Shown here one piece after another: positions 1 through 5,186 of a stretch of 6,272 nt of DNA. Location: the NCBI GenBank assembly GCA_016200595.1, contig JACQEL010000137.1, forward strand, positions 1 through 6,272, given 5' to 3'. Position 1 is the stretch's first letter, and every line of letters begins with the position of its first letter. The translations under genes were made by a program, and so were the position numbers. The notes beneath the pieces were generated by a model that had not been told where the DNA came from, searched no databases, and worked only from the letters and a program-made list of their open reading frames with translations. The stretch comes from Deltaproteobacteria bacterium. Lineage in GTDB: Bacteria; Desulfobacterota; Binatia; Bin18.

Positions 1-91
1 CGGCGTGACGGTAGCCCGATGCTTGAGCGTCAGGCGTAAATGGCGTTTAGGCATTTTTCAACAGCATCTTTCAACCCCCGGCTACCCTCAG

Positions 92-189
92 GCCAGCACG
101 CCGTGCTGGCGGGTGCCGCGGAGCGGCACGGGACGGTAGGCCGGTCTTTTAAGGCCGGCCGGAGGAGCTGCCGCTGTAAGAGCGGCCGC
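92..189. repeat. Cluster of four GC-rich hairpins
   Basis: Four consecutive inverted repeats can be paired by eye. 92-99 pairs with 103-110 (GCCAGCAC, 3-nt loop). 113-119 pairs with 123-129 (GTGCCGC, 3-nt loop). 139-148 pairs with 151-160, with one G-T wobble. 167-175 pairs with 181-189 with one mismatch and a 5-nt loop. Together they cover almost the whole interval. They resemble REP-type intergenic repeats more than a terminator, because no T-run follows any of them. Their copy number elsewhere in the genome cannot be judged from this window. Confidence 0.6.
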
Positions 190-194
190 AGCCC

Positions 195-275
195 GTAGCC
201 TGGATGGAGCAGAGCGGAATCCAGGACTGCCCGGCCGCAGCACTCCCGGATTACACTTCGTTTCATCCGGGCTAC
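195..275. repeat. Inverted REP-like doublet (GTAGCC... type)
   Basis: Two 31-bp palindromic units face each other, at 195-225 and 245-275, separated by 19 bp. Both begin with GTAGCC when read inward from the outer edge. Each folds into a 7-bp stem with a 13-nt loop: 199-205 with 219-225 (CCTGGAT/ATCCAGG) and 245-251 with 265-271 (CCCGGAT/ATCCGGG). The third stem pair is T-A in one unit and C-G in the other, a compensatory change that supports selection on the fold. The architecture is that of a REPIN. The sequence recalls a GTAGCCCGGATG repeat that I remember as common in proteobacterial intergenic DNA; this is from memory. Confidence 0.75.
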
Positions 276-315
276 AGGCTGTTAATAAAAGGATCGTCTC
301 CAAGTGAGGTCTGCT

Positions 316-1173
316 CTAGAAGCGCGCCTTCGGCACCGGCAGACCCGGAATCTCCGAGCGGGTGCGAAAGACCGTGCCTTTGAGTTCGCGCTGGTCATTG
401 TTCGCAGTGACGACGTAGAGATCGCACATATCGGGGCCACCAAAAGCGAGGCTGGTTACGGTTTTCGCCGGTACCTTGATCCGCTGAGCAAGCGTGCCAT
501 CCTTTTTGAAGCGGACGACCTCCCCCTGACCGGCAACCACTGCTACCCACACTCCCCCTTCCACATCGACTGTCATCCCATCGGGCATTCCTTCGGGAAG
601 TTGCGCAAAAAGCTTACGGGGGCTTACCGTCCGATCCGCATGTACATCATAAGCCCAGACAGCCTTCGTCGTCGAATCGCAATGGTAGAGCAGCTTCCGA
701 TCAGGACTGAAGCCTAGTCCGTTAGTAACTTCAACGCCTTCCCAGAGTTTTGTGATCTTTCCCGGTGGGTCAATGCGAAAGAGAGACCCCGGTGGTGGAG
801 TGCTCTTGAAGTCAAAGGCGTTAATATCGCAACCAAATGTGCCGGCCCAGAGACTGCCCTGATCGTCAATTGTTAGGTCGTTGAGTCCGAAGAGCGGTTT
901 CCCCTCCCACTCAGCGAAGAGGTCACGAAGCTGGCCGGTCTTCTCATCCCAGTACGCGAGAGATTTACCAGTGATGATCAACCCGCCGCCCGCATTCAGC
1001 GCGATCCCGCCAACGGACTTTCGCTCCGGAATTAACGTTTCGAGGCGTCCGTCAGGGTTGCGGCGGAAGACACCTCCGCCACGGACATCGCTATAGTAGA
1101 GCCGATTCTGTTCATCAGTGCGGGGTCCTTCAAGCAGACCGTAGCCAGTGGCCAAAGTTTCGAATTCCATCAT
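316..1173 (-). CDS. SMP-30/gluconolactonase/LRE family protein
   Basis: This is a predicted cytoplasmic metal-dependent lactonase or esterase with the six-bladed beta-propeller fold of the SMP-30/gluconolactonase (SGL) family. At 285 aa it matches the usual family length and looks complete. The expected metal ligands are all present: E15 in the LLEGPR motif, N98 in GLNDL, N151 in TNGLGFSPD and D198 in PDGMTVD. The first and last motifs are the family hallmarks. There is no signal peptide or membrane segment. Two adjacent ATG codons (1173 and 1170) follow the sequence AAGGAGGG. The second gives a better spacing (6 nt from GGAGG) and would make a 284-aa protein. The gene is transcribed away from the amidohydrolase gene. 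The family hydrolyses sugar lactones and other lactones or phosphotriesters, and the substrate here cannot be assigned. Part of a catabolic cluster is possible but rests only on position. Confidence 0.9.
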   Translation of the reverse strand: MMEFETLATGYGLLEGPRTDEQNRLYYSDVRGGGVFRRNPDGRLETLIPERKSVGGIALNAGGGLIITGKSLAYWDEKTGQLRDLFAEWEGKPLFGLNDLTIDDQGSLWAGTFGCDINAFDFKSTPPPGSLFRIDPPGKITKLWEGVEVTNGLGFSPDRKLLYHCDSTTKAVWAYDVHADRTVSPRKLFAQLPEGMPDGMTVDVEGGVWVAVVAGQGEVVRFKKDGTLAQRIKVPAKTVTSLAFGGPDMCDLYVVTANNDQRELKGTVFRTRSEIPGLPVPKARF

Positions 1174-1175
1174 CT

Positions 1176-1183
1176 CCCTCCTT
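1176..1183 (-). promoter_or_regulatory. Ribosome binding site of the SMP-30 gene
   Basis: Read on the minus strand, this is AAGGAGGG, followed by AG and then two ATG codons. The GGAGG core is 3 nt from the ATG at 1173 and 6 nt from the ATG at 1170, so the second start is favoured by spacing. Confidence 0.7.
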
Positions 1184-1348
1184 ATGCTCTCGTGTCAGAA
1201 GTGCGGCGTGGGAGAGCGCCAGAAACACTCGCAGTCCAGCGCGACATTGGTGGACAACATGCCGTGACGCCTCACGCCGGAGCAATGGTACGGCGTTGTC
1301 GTGCACAAGACAACCGGCGGACCGCGTGCAGAAGGGTAAGCCTGGAAG

Positions 1349-1378
1349 TTGACAAAGCCCCCAGGACAGGGGAATAAC
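1349..1378 (+). promoter_or_regulatory. Candidate sigma70 promoter upstream of amidohydrolase gene
   Basis: A perfect TTGACA lies at 1349-1354. After 18 bp comes AATAAC (1373-1378), which matches TATAAT at four positions. Transcription would start near 1385 and give a leader of about 210 nt that includes the 1432-1508 double hairpin. The -35 box is strong, but the -10 box is mediocre, so this is a moderate guess. Confidence 0.3.
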
Positions 1379-1431
1379 AGGAGCTAGATGAGGACCACAC
1401 CAGGATCCGGATTCAGCGGGAACACACTACC

Positions 1432-1508
1432 GTCCGGGTGCCACGGGCAGCTTGCCTGCCCGTGCCCATCGCTCGCACTGGCGGACCAGCCGCCAGTGGC
1501 ACCCGGAC
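1432..1508. repeat. 77-bp double-hairpin repeat with 13-bp terminal inverted repeats
   Basis: The ends are perfect 13-bp inverted repeats: GTCCGGGTGCCAC at 1432-1444 and its complement at 1496-1508. Inside sit two separate hairpins with 9-bp stems and 5-nt loops: 1442-1450 with 1456-1464 (CACGGGCAG), and 1476-1484 with 1490-1498 (CACTGGCGG). The element can fold either as two small hairpins or as one long one. It lies in the leader of the amidohydrolase gene. It also lies inside the in-frame upstream extension of that gene, which is a reason to reject the extension as coding. Confidence 0.8.
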
Positions 1509-1577
1509 AGGAGGCTCTCTCGGTGGGACACGCATATAGACACGTGACCGGGTTTGGTTCGCAATCAACGGACTTTC

Positions 1578-1588
1578 AAGGAGGGAGG
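1578..1588 (+). promoter_or_regulatory. Ribosome binding site that sets the amidohydrolase start
   Basis: The purine run AAGGAGGGAGG ends 6 nt before the ATG at 1595. It is a near-perfect Shine-Dalgarno match. The open frame continues upstream to an ATG at 1388, but that start has only a weak GGAG-like sequence before it, and the added 69 residues would be translated from a palindromic repeat. Confidence 0.8.
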
Positions 1589-1594
1589 TTGACT

Positions 1595-3070
1595 ATGGAT
1601 ACGCATGACAAAACGGCATCGGCCTCGATACATGCACGCCTCAAGCATCCGGTTATTGATGCTGACGGCCATTGGATTGAGTTCGAACCCACTCTGCTCG
1701 ATTACCTCAAGCAAGTTGGCGGCCCAACCATGGTCGAGCGCTTTCGTCAGGAGGATTATCTGGCCGGCTTGCGGAGCTGGTCGCGGATGACGCCTGAAGA
1801 GCGGCGCGCTCGTCGCCCGACGCAGCCTGCCTGGTGGGGCTTTCCCGCGAAGAACTCGCTCGACCGTGCGACAGCGATGCTCCCACACTTGCTCTACGAG
1901 CGCATGGGAGACATCGGGCTCGACTTCGCGGTCGCCTACCCGACGCTCGCGCTCTTTTTTGCCGCGATAAAAGACCCTGAGGTGCAGGGGGCGGCGTATC
2001 GGGCGTACAACCTGATGGCAGCGGATCTGTTCCGCGGTCTTGGCGACCGGCTCATCCCGGCCGCCTGTATCCCGCTGCATTCGCCCGCGGAGGCGCTCGC
2101 AGAACTCGACGTGGCCGTCAACCAGCTCGGCTTGAAAGCGATGATGATGACCAGCCTGATACGCCGGCCCATCGCCGCCGCGCAAAAGGAGGGCACGACC
2201 AATCGGTATGCGACGTGGATCGATGCGCTCGGGCTGGAGAGCGAATACGACTACGACCCGGTCTGGGCGAAGTGCGTTGAACTCAAAGTCGTTCCGACTT
2301 TCCACACCGCTGCGCAGGGCGTTGGCACCCGCATGTCCTATTCCAACTTTGTCTACAACCATATAGGACACTTTGCGGCCGCCGGTGAGGCCGTCTGCAA
2401 ATCGCTGTTTATGAATGGCGTGACGCGCCGGTTCCCGACGCTCAAGTTCGCTTTTCTCGAAGGTGGAGTCGGCTGGGCCTGCATGCTGTACAGCGATCTG
2501 ATCGGCCATTGGAAGAAGCGTAACCTACAGGCACTCGATAACACGAACCCGGTCAACCTCAATCTGGACACGCTCACTGAATGTTTCCAGCGCTACGGCG
2601 CTGAGTCGCTCACCGCTCACCTCGATCAGCTTGAATCGCTCCACCATCTGCTCGGCGACGTCGAGGCCGTGGACGACTTCGCGCGCTGCGGCATTACCCG
2701 CCCGGCGGATATCCGCGATTTGTTCGTGCCAAATTTCTACTTTGGCTGTGAGGCCGACGATCCAGTCAACGCCTGGGCCTTCCGTGCCAAGGGTAACCCT
2801 TTTCACGTCAAGCTGCACGCCATCATGGGGTCGGATATCGGACATTTTGATGTTGCTGACATGACCGAAGTCCTGGCCGAGGCGCATGAACTCGTCGAGG
2901 ACGACTTAATGGCTGAGGACGACTTCCGCGACTTCGTCTTCGGCAACCCGGTGCGTTTGTGGGCCGGCGCGAATCCGGATTTCTTCAAGGGGACCGTCAT
3001 CGAAAAGCAGGCTACGGATTACCTGAGGCAGGAGAACACACAGCCGCAGTCTATGGCTGCGGGGGCCTAG
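1595..3070 (+). CDS. Amidohydrolase-2 family protein (ACMSD/decarboxylase-like metal-dependent hydrolase)
   Basis: This predicted cytoplasmic TIM-barrel enzyme of the amidohydrolase superfamily has 491 aa from the chosen start. Near the N-terminus is VIDADGHWIE (D22, D24, H26, E29). In this branch an acidic-x-His motif replaces the HxH of classical amidohydrolases, as in gamma-resorcylate decarboxylase (Glu-x-His). Other likely metal or catalytic residues are H237 in PTFHTAAQG and D414 in MGSDIGHFD. H256 and H259 in NHIGHF and E289 in FLEGGVGW are also typical of the family. The protein is longer than the common 330-400 aa. Much of the extra length lies at about residues 300-400, between the EGGVGW motif and the last metal aspartate. 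Family members hydrolyse C-N or C-O bonds or decarboxylate aromatic acids without an organic cofactor. The substrate here is unknown. A strong Shine-Dalgarno fixes the start. The gene is followed by a 368-bp gap and a new promoter, so it is probably a separate transcript from badH. Confidence 0.88.
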   Translation: MDTHDKTASASIHARLKHPVIDADGHWIEFEPTLLDYLKQVGGPTMVERFRQEDYLAGLRSWSRMTPEERRARRPTQPAWWGFPAKNSLDRATAMLPHLLYERMGDIGLDFAVAYPTLALFFAAIKDPEVQGAAYRAYNLMAADLFRGLGDRLIPAACIPLHSPAEALAELDVAVNQLGLKAMMMTSLIRRPIAAAQKEGTTNRYATWIDALGLESEYDYDPVWAKCVELKVVPTFHTAAQGVGTRMSYSNFVYNHIGHFAAAGEAVCKSLFMNGVTRRFPTLKFAFLEGGVGWACMLYSDLIGHWKKRNLQALDNTNPVNLNLDTLTECFQRYGAESLTAHLDQLESLHHLLGDVEAVDDFARCGITRPADIRDLFVPNFYFGCEADDPVNAWAFRAKGNPFHVKLHAIMGSDIGHFDVADMTEVLAEAHELVEDDLMAEDDFRDFVFGNPVRLWAGANPDFFKGTVIEKQATDYLRQENTQPQSMAAGA

Positions 3071-3155
3071 ACCTGGCTCTACGGATGGCTCCATAGGGCA
3101 TCTAATAAGATTTGATGAACGAAATCGGTAATGAGACTTGCGTCCAGGCACTGGT

Positions 3156-3201
3156 AGAACAGGCTTCCAGCCTGTTCTGAGCACAGGCTAGAAGCCCGTG
3201 C
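3156..3201. repeat. Inverted hairpin doublet (ACAGGCT type)
   Basis: The first unit is a perfect 10-bp stem, AGAACAGGCT at 3156-3165 with its complement at 3169-3178, around a 3-nt loop. The second, at 3181-3201, is a 9-bp stem (GCACAGGCT with AGCCCGTGC) with one mismatch. The two units share the ACAGGCT core in opposite orientation. This is the same architecture as the other doublets in the window but a different sequence family. Confidence 0.65.
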
Positions 3202-3255
3202 CACTAGGAGCCTCAATTATAGCGAATTTCACTTAGGTGAGACCTGCAATCGAGA

Positions 3256-3322
3256 GTAGGGGCGAATCTTGTATTCGCCCTGCCCCGCGCCCCTATTGGG
3301 CGATCACAAGGATCGCCCCTAC
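3256..3322. repeat. Inverted hairpin doublet (GTAGGGGCGA type)
   Basis: The ends are a 10-bp perfect inverted repeat, GTAGGGGCGA at 3256-3265 and its complement at 3313-3322. Each side holds an 8-bp stem with a 5-nt loop: 3260-3267 with 3273-3280 (GGGCGAAT) and 3298-3305 with 3311-3318 (GGGCGATC). The two stems differ at their inner pairs, yet both pair perfectly. A spacer of about 17 bp separates the units. From memory, repeats beginning GTAGGGGCGA are widespread in environmental genomes. Confidence 0.75.
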
Positions 3323-3413
3323 AGAGGAGGAGGCATGCAACTGAAAACTGCTTTACCTATCTTGTTCGTCAAAATTCATTAGAGCTCGGCCAAACCCACA
3401 GCAGGCATGCCGA

Positions 3414-3443
3414 TTGCCGCCCGTCACGGGCTTGGGGTATGAT
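3414..3443 (+). promoter_or_regulatory. Candidate sigma70 promoter of the badH-badI unit
   Basis: TTGCCG (3414-3419) and TATGAT (3438-3443) are separated by 18 bp. TATGAT matches consensus at five of six positions and TTGCCG at four. The predicted transcription start is near 3450, giving a leader of about 25 nt that contains the GGAGGAA ribosome site. The upstream in-frame ATG at 3439 overlaps the -10 box and would not be transcribed from this promoter, which supports the start at 3475. Confidence 0.5.
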
Positions 3444-3461
3444 GGCGCGGTTTTTTCACGT

Positions 3462-3468
3462 GGAGGAA
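3462..3468 (+). promoter_or_regulatory. Ribosome binding site that sets the badH start
   Basis: GGAGGAA lies 6 nt before the ATG at 3475. It lies downstream of the alternative ATGs at 3439 and 3442, which have no comparable site. The 12 extra residues of the longer frame are not part of the SDR fold. Confidence 0.8.
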
Positions 3469-3474
3469 ATCTTT

Positions 3475-4236
3475 ATGCGAATCAAAGACAAAGTCGCACT
3501 GGTGACCGGCGGCGGCCGTGGCATTGGCCGCGCCATTTGCCTGCGGCTGGCTGATGAAGGGGCGAAGATTGCAGTGGTCGATATCCTTGAGGCTGAGGCC
3601 GAGCAGACCGTGGCAGAGCTCAAAGCTAAAGGCAGTCAGGCTCTGGCGGTCAAGACCGATGTGACGCAACTCGACCAGGTGCGCGCTTGCGTACAGAAAG
3701 TTACTGACACCTGGGGACAGATCGATATTCTAGTGAATAACGCCGGCTGGGACAAAATCGAGCCGTTCATCGAGAGCGCGCCCGAAACCTGGGACAAAGT
3801 TATCGCTATCAACCTGAAGGGGCCGATCAGCTTCTGTCATGCCGTCATTCCCCAAATGATGAAACGTAATGCGGGCAAAATCATCACGATTAGCTCCGAT
3901 GCTGGACGCGTGGGGTCAACCGGCGAAGCCGTTTATTCAGGCTGCAAAGCCGGCCTGATCGGTTTCTCAAAAACCCTGGCGCGTGAACTCGCTCGCTCGA
4001 AAATCAACGTCAATGTGGTCTGCCCCGGCCCGACCGACACCCCGATGCTCAAGCAAGCCACTTCTGGCGATAAAGGCGCGCGTATCATCGAAGCCATGAC
4101 CCGCGCTGTCCCATTCCGCCGCCTGTGCCAACCCGAGGAAATCGCCAACGCCGTCGCTTTTTTCGCCTCGCCAGACACTGACTTCGTCACAGGCCAGGTG
4201 CTCTCAGTGAGCGGCGGGCTGACGATGACAGGCTAA
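3475..4236 (+). CDS. BadH-like SDR, 2-hydroxycyclohexanecarboxyl-CoA dehydrogenase
   Basis: This 253-aa classical short-chain dehydrogenase is probably cytoplasmic and NAD-dependent. It has the cofactor loop TGGGRGIG (11-18), D36 at the end of the second beta strand (which favours NAD over NADP), NNAG (88-91), and a full catalytic tetrad N113, S141, Y154, K158. From memory, R. palustris BadH shares the long stretches around NNAGWD, VGSxGEAVY, FSKTLARE, NVVCPGPTDT and the C-terminal GQVLSVSGGLTM. That level of match goes beyond the general SDR pattern. BadH oxidises 2-hydroxycyclohexanecarboxyl-CoA to the 2-keto ester in the cyclohexanecarboxylate/benzoyl-CoA pathway. The next gene, 69 bp downstream on the same strand, is the BadI-type hydrolase that would use the product, as in R. 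palustris. A promoter lies just upstream. Another 3-hydroxyacyl-CoA dehydrogenase role remains possible. Confidence 0.82.
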   Translation: MRIKDKVALVTGGGRGIGRAICLRLADEGAKIAVVDILEAEAEQTVAELKAKGSQALAVKTDVTQLDQVRACVQKVTDTWGQIDILVNNAGWDKIEPFIESAPETWDKVIAINLKGPISFCHAVIPQMMKRNAGKIITISSDAGRVGSTGEAVYSGCKAGLIGFSKTLARELARSKINVNVVCPGPTDTPMLKQATSGDKGARIIEAMTRAVPFRRLCQPEEIANAVAFFASPDTDFVTGQVLSVSGGLTMTG

Positions 4237-4240
4237 GTCA

Positions 4241-4275
4241 GTGCTGAGCAATGAGTGCTGAGTCCTGAGTAAAGA
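4241..4275 (+). repeat. Heptad (7-bp period) tandem repeat between badH and badI
   Basis: Five consecutive 7-bp units end in GA: GTGCTGA, GCAATGA, GTGCTGA, GTCCTGA and GTAAAGA. The unit GTGCTGA occurs twice exactly, 14 bp apart. The repeat begins 5 bp after the badH stop codon and occupies half of the 69-bp spacer before badI. The period and the CTGA core match the arrays in the next intergenic region. Confidence 0.6.
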
Positions 4276-4305
4276 GGCTCTACAGACACAGGAAGGAAGA
4301 AGACC

Positions 4306-5094
4306 ATGCAATTTGAGGATATTCTCTATGAGAAGAGTGATGGCATCGCCACCATCACTATTAACCGGCCGGAGAAGCGCAATGCTTTCCGCACCCTCAC
4401 CGTAGACGAGTTGATCGTCGCGTTTCAGGACGCTTGGTGGGACCACTCCATCGGCGTGGTGATCTTCACTGGGGTGGGAGACAAGGCGTTTTGTGCCGGC
4501 GGTGACCAGAGCGAGCGCGGCTCCAGTGGCTATGACACAAGTTCAGCCGGTCATGAGATGAATGTCGAAGGCTTGCATAACATTATCCGTAATATCCCCA
4601 AGCCGGTGATCGCTGCCGTCAACGGCTTTGCCATTGGTGGCGGACACGTACTGCACGTGCTCTGCGATATTTCTCTTGCCGCTGACACTGCTCGTTTCGG
4701 TCAGACCGGCCCCCGGGTCGGGAGCTTTGACGCCGGCTACGGCAGCGCCTATCTCGCCCGGATCGTAGGCGAGAAGAAAGCGCGGGAGATCTGGTACTTT
4801 TGCCGTCAATACACCGCCGAAGAAGCCCGGGAGATGGGCTTAGTTAATAAAGTGGTGCCGGCAGACAAGCTCATGGAAGAGGCGCGAGCCTGGGCCAACG
4901 AACTCTTACAAAAGAGCCCGACCGCCCTCAAATTCCTGAAATATTCGTTCAATGCCGACACTGCCCATATCGGCGGCATCTCCAACATGGCGATGAGCGC
5001 CCTGGAACTGTACTACCAGACCGACGAGGCGCTCGAAGGAGTCAACGCCTTCAACCAGCGCCGGCCGGTGGATTTTTCGAAGTTTAGAAAGTAG
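4306..5094 (+). CDS. BadI/MenB-type crotonase, probable 2-ketocyclohexanecarboxyl-CoA hydrolase
   Basis: This 262-aa enoyl-CoA hydratase/isomerase-superfamily protein starts after GGAAGGA (4291-4297). The oxyanion-hole segments are FCAGGDQ (62-68) and AIGGGH (109-114). The catalytic aspartate shared by BadI and MenB is D142 in GSFDAGYGSAYLAR, and a C-terminal YYQTDE (236-241) follows. BadI opens the ring of 2-ketocyclohexanecarboxyl-CoA to pimelyl-CoA by a retro-Dieckmann reaction. MenB runs the related ring closure in menaquinone synthesis. The start MQFEDILYE, the length, and SPTAL with SFNxDTAH (204-221) resemble BadI. HVLHVLCD (114-121), R71-G72 with G75-Y76, FCRQY (165-169) and the tail NAFNQRRPVDFSKF resemble MenB. 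The BadH-like gene directly upstream favours a catabolic ring-opening role. No other men gene is visible. The exact substrate remains open. Confidence 0.75.
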   Translation: MQFEDILYEKSDGIATITINRPEKRNAFRTLTVDELIVAFQDAWWDHSIGVVIFTGVGDKAFCAGGDQSERGSSGYDTSSAGHEMNVEGLHNIIRNIPKPVIAAVNGFAIGGGHVLHVLCDISLAADTARFGQTGPRVGSFDAGYGSAYLARIVGEKKAREIWYFCRQYTAEEAREMGLVNKVVPADKLMEEARAWANELLQKSPTALKFLKYSFNADTAHIGGISNMAMSALELYYQTDEALEGVNAFNQRRPVDFSKFRK

Positions 5095-5096
5095 AT

Positions 5097-5122
5097 AGCT
5101 GTCAGCCGTCAGCCATCAGCTT
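5097..5122 (-). repeat. Heptad repeat, left arm
   Basis: On the minus strand the units are AAGCTGA, TGGCTGA, CGGCTGA and a partial CAGCT, giving a consensus NNGCTGA with a strict 7-bp period. It starts 3 bp after the badI stop codon. It is inverted relative to the array at 5374-5408, and both arms are followed inward by matching purine/pyrimidine tracts (GACAGAGAG at 5128-5136 against CTCTGTCTT at 5362-5370). Confidence 0.65.
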
Positions 5123-5186
5123 CGAAAGACAGAGAGGGGAGACAGAAACAGAGAAAAGCAACAGAGGCAAGAAGAAAGACAAGAGT

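Larger units (their letters stand above)
1..315. other. Non-coding left flank
   Basis: I see no gene in this stretch. Short open frames exist, mostly on the minus strand, but they run through hairpin repeats and resemble no family I know. The part before about position 90 has no clear structure. The rest is taken up by the two palindromic repeat groups listed separately. The stop codon of the minus-strand lactonase gene lies at 316-318, so this region is downstream of that gene and could act in its 3' end formation. No hairpin here is followed by a clear T-run in the minus direction. Confidence 0.6.
1174..1594. other. Divergent intergenic region, lactonase/amidohydrolase
   Basis: This 421-bp gap separates two divergent genes and should hold both promoters. 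It contains a plus-strand promoter candidate (1349-1378), a 77-bp double hairpin (1432-1508) and an inverted repeat, GTTGTC at 1295-1300 with GACAAC at 1309-1314 (8-nt spacer), which could be an operator. A weak minus-strand promoter candidate overlaps that repeat: TTGTCT (1313-1308), a 17-bp spacer and TACCAT (1290-1285). Each hexamer matches consensus at only 4 of 6 positions. A 61-codon plus-strand open frame from 1192 has no recognisable domain and no convincing ribosome site, so I do not call it a gene. Confidence 0.5.
3071..3438. other. Intergenic region with two repeat doublets and a micro-ORF
   Basis: This 368-bp gap between the amidohydrolase gene and badH contains two unrelated inverted hairpin doublets (3156-3201 and 3256-3322). 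Next comes a short open frame of 15 codons plus stop at 3335-3382, preceded by GGAGGAGG. The gap ends at the badH promoter. No clear rho-independent terminator follows the amidohydrolase gene: the hairpin at 3156-3178 lacks a T-run. Confidence 0.6.

Noticed and set aside
30..303. Two overlapping minus-strand frames of 78 and 71 codons in the left flank
   Set aside because: They are built from the palindromic repeats at 92-275 and show no domain, so they are open by chance.
304..717. Plus-strand open frame of 137 codons
   Set aside because: It is antisense to the SMP-30 gene, whose metal-binding motifs are all intact; the plus translation matches nothing I recognise.
1192..1377. Plus-strand 61-codon frame in the divergent gap
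   Set aside because: It has no convincing ribosome site and no known domain, and overlaps the likely promoter region of both neighbours.
1565..2509. Long minus-strand open frame (314 codons) opposite the amidohydrolase gene
   Set aside because: It lies antisense to a gene with clear family motifs, its translation is rich in Arg, Gly and Val with no recognisable domain, and long antisense frames are expected in GC-rich codon usage.
3156..3178. Rho-independent terminator after the amidohydrolase gene
   Set aside because: The stem is strong, but no T-run follows and a second inverted hairpin lies next to it, which fits a repeat doublet better.
3439..3474. Longer N-terminus for the BadH-like protein
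   Set aside because: The ATG at 3439 overlaps the probable -10 box, and GGAGGAA sits right before the ATG at 3475, where SDR homology begins.
4306..5094. Plain assignment as MenB of menaquinone synthesis
   Set aside because: Several MenB signatures are present, but the BadH-like gene directly upstream and the BadI-like ends favour a catabolic ring-opening role; no other men gene is visible.
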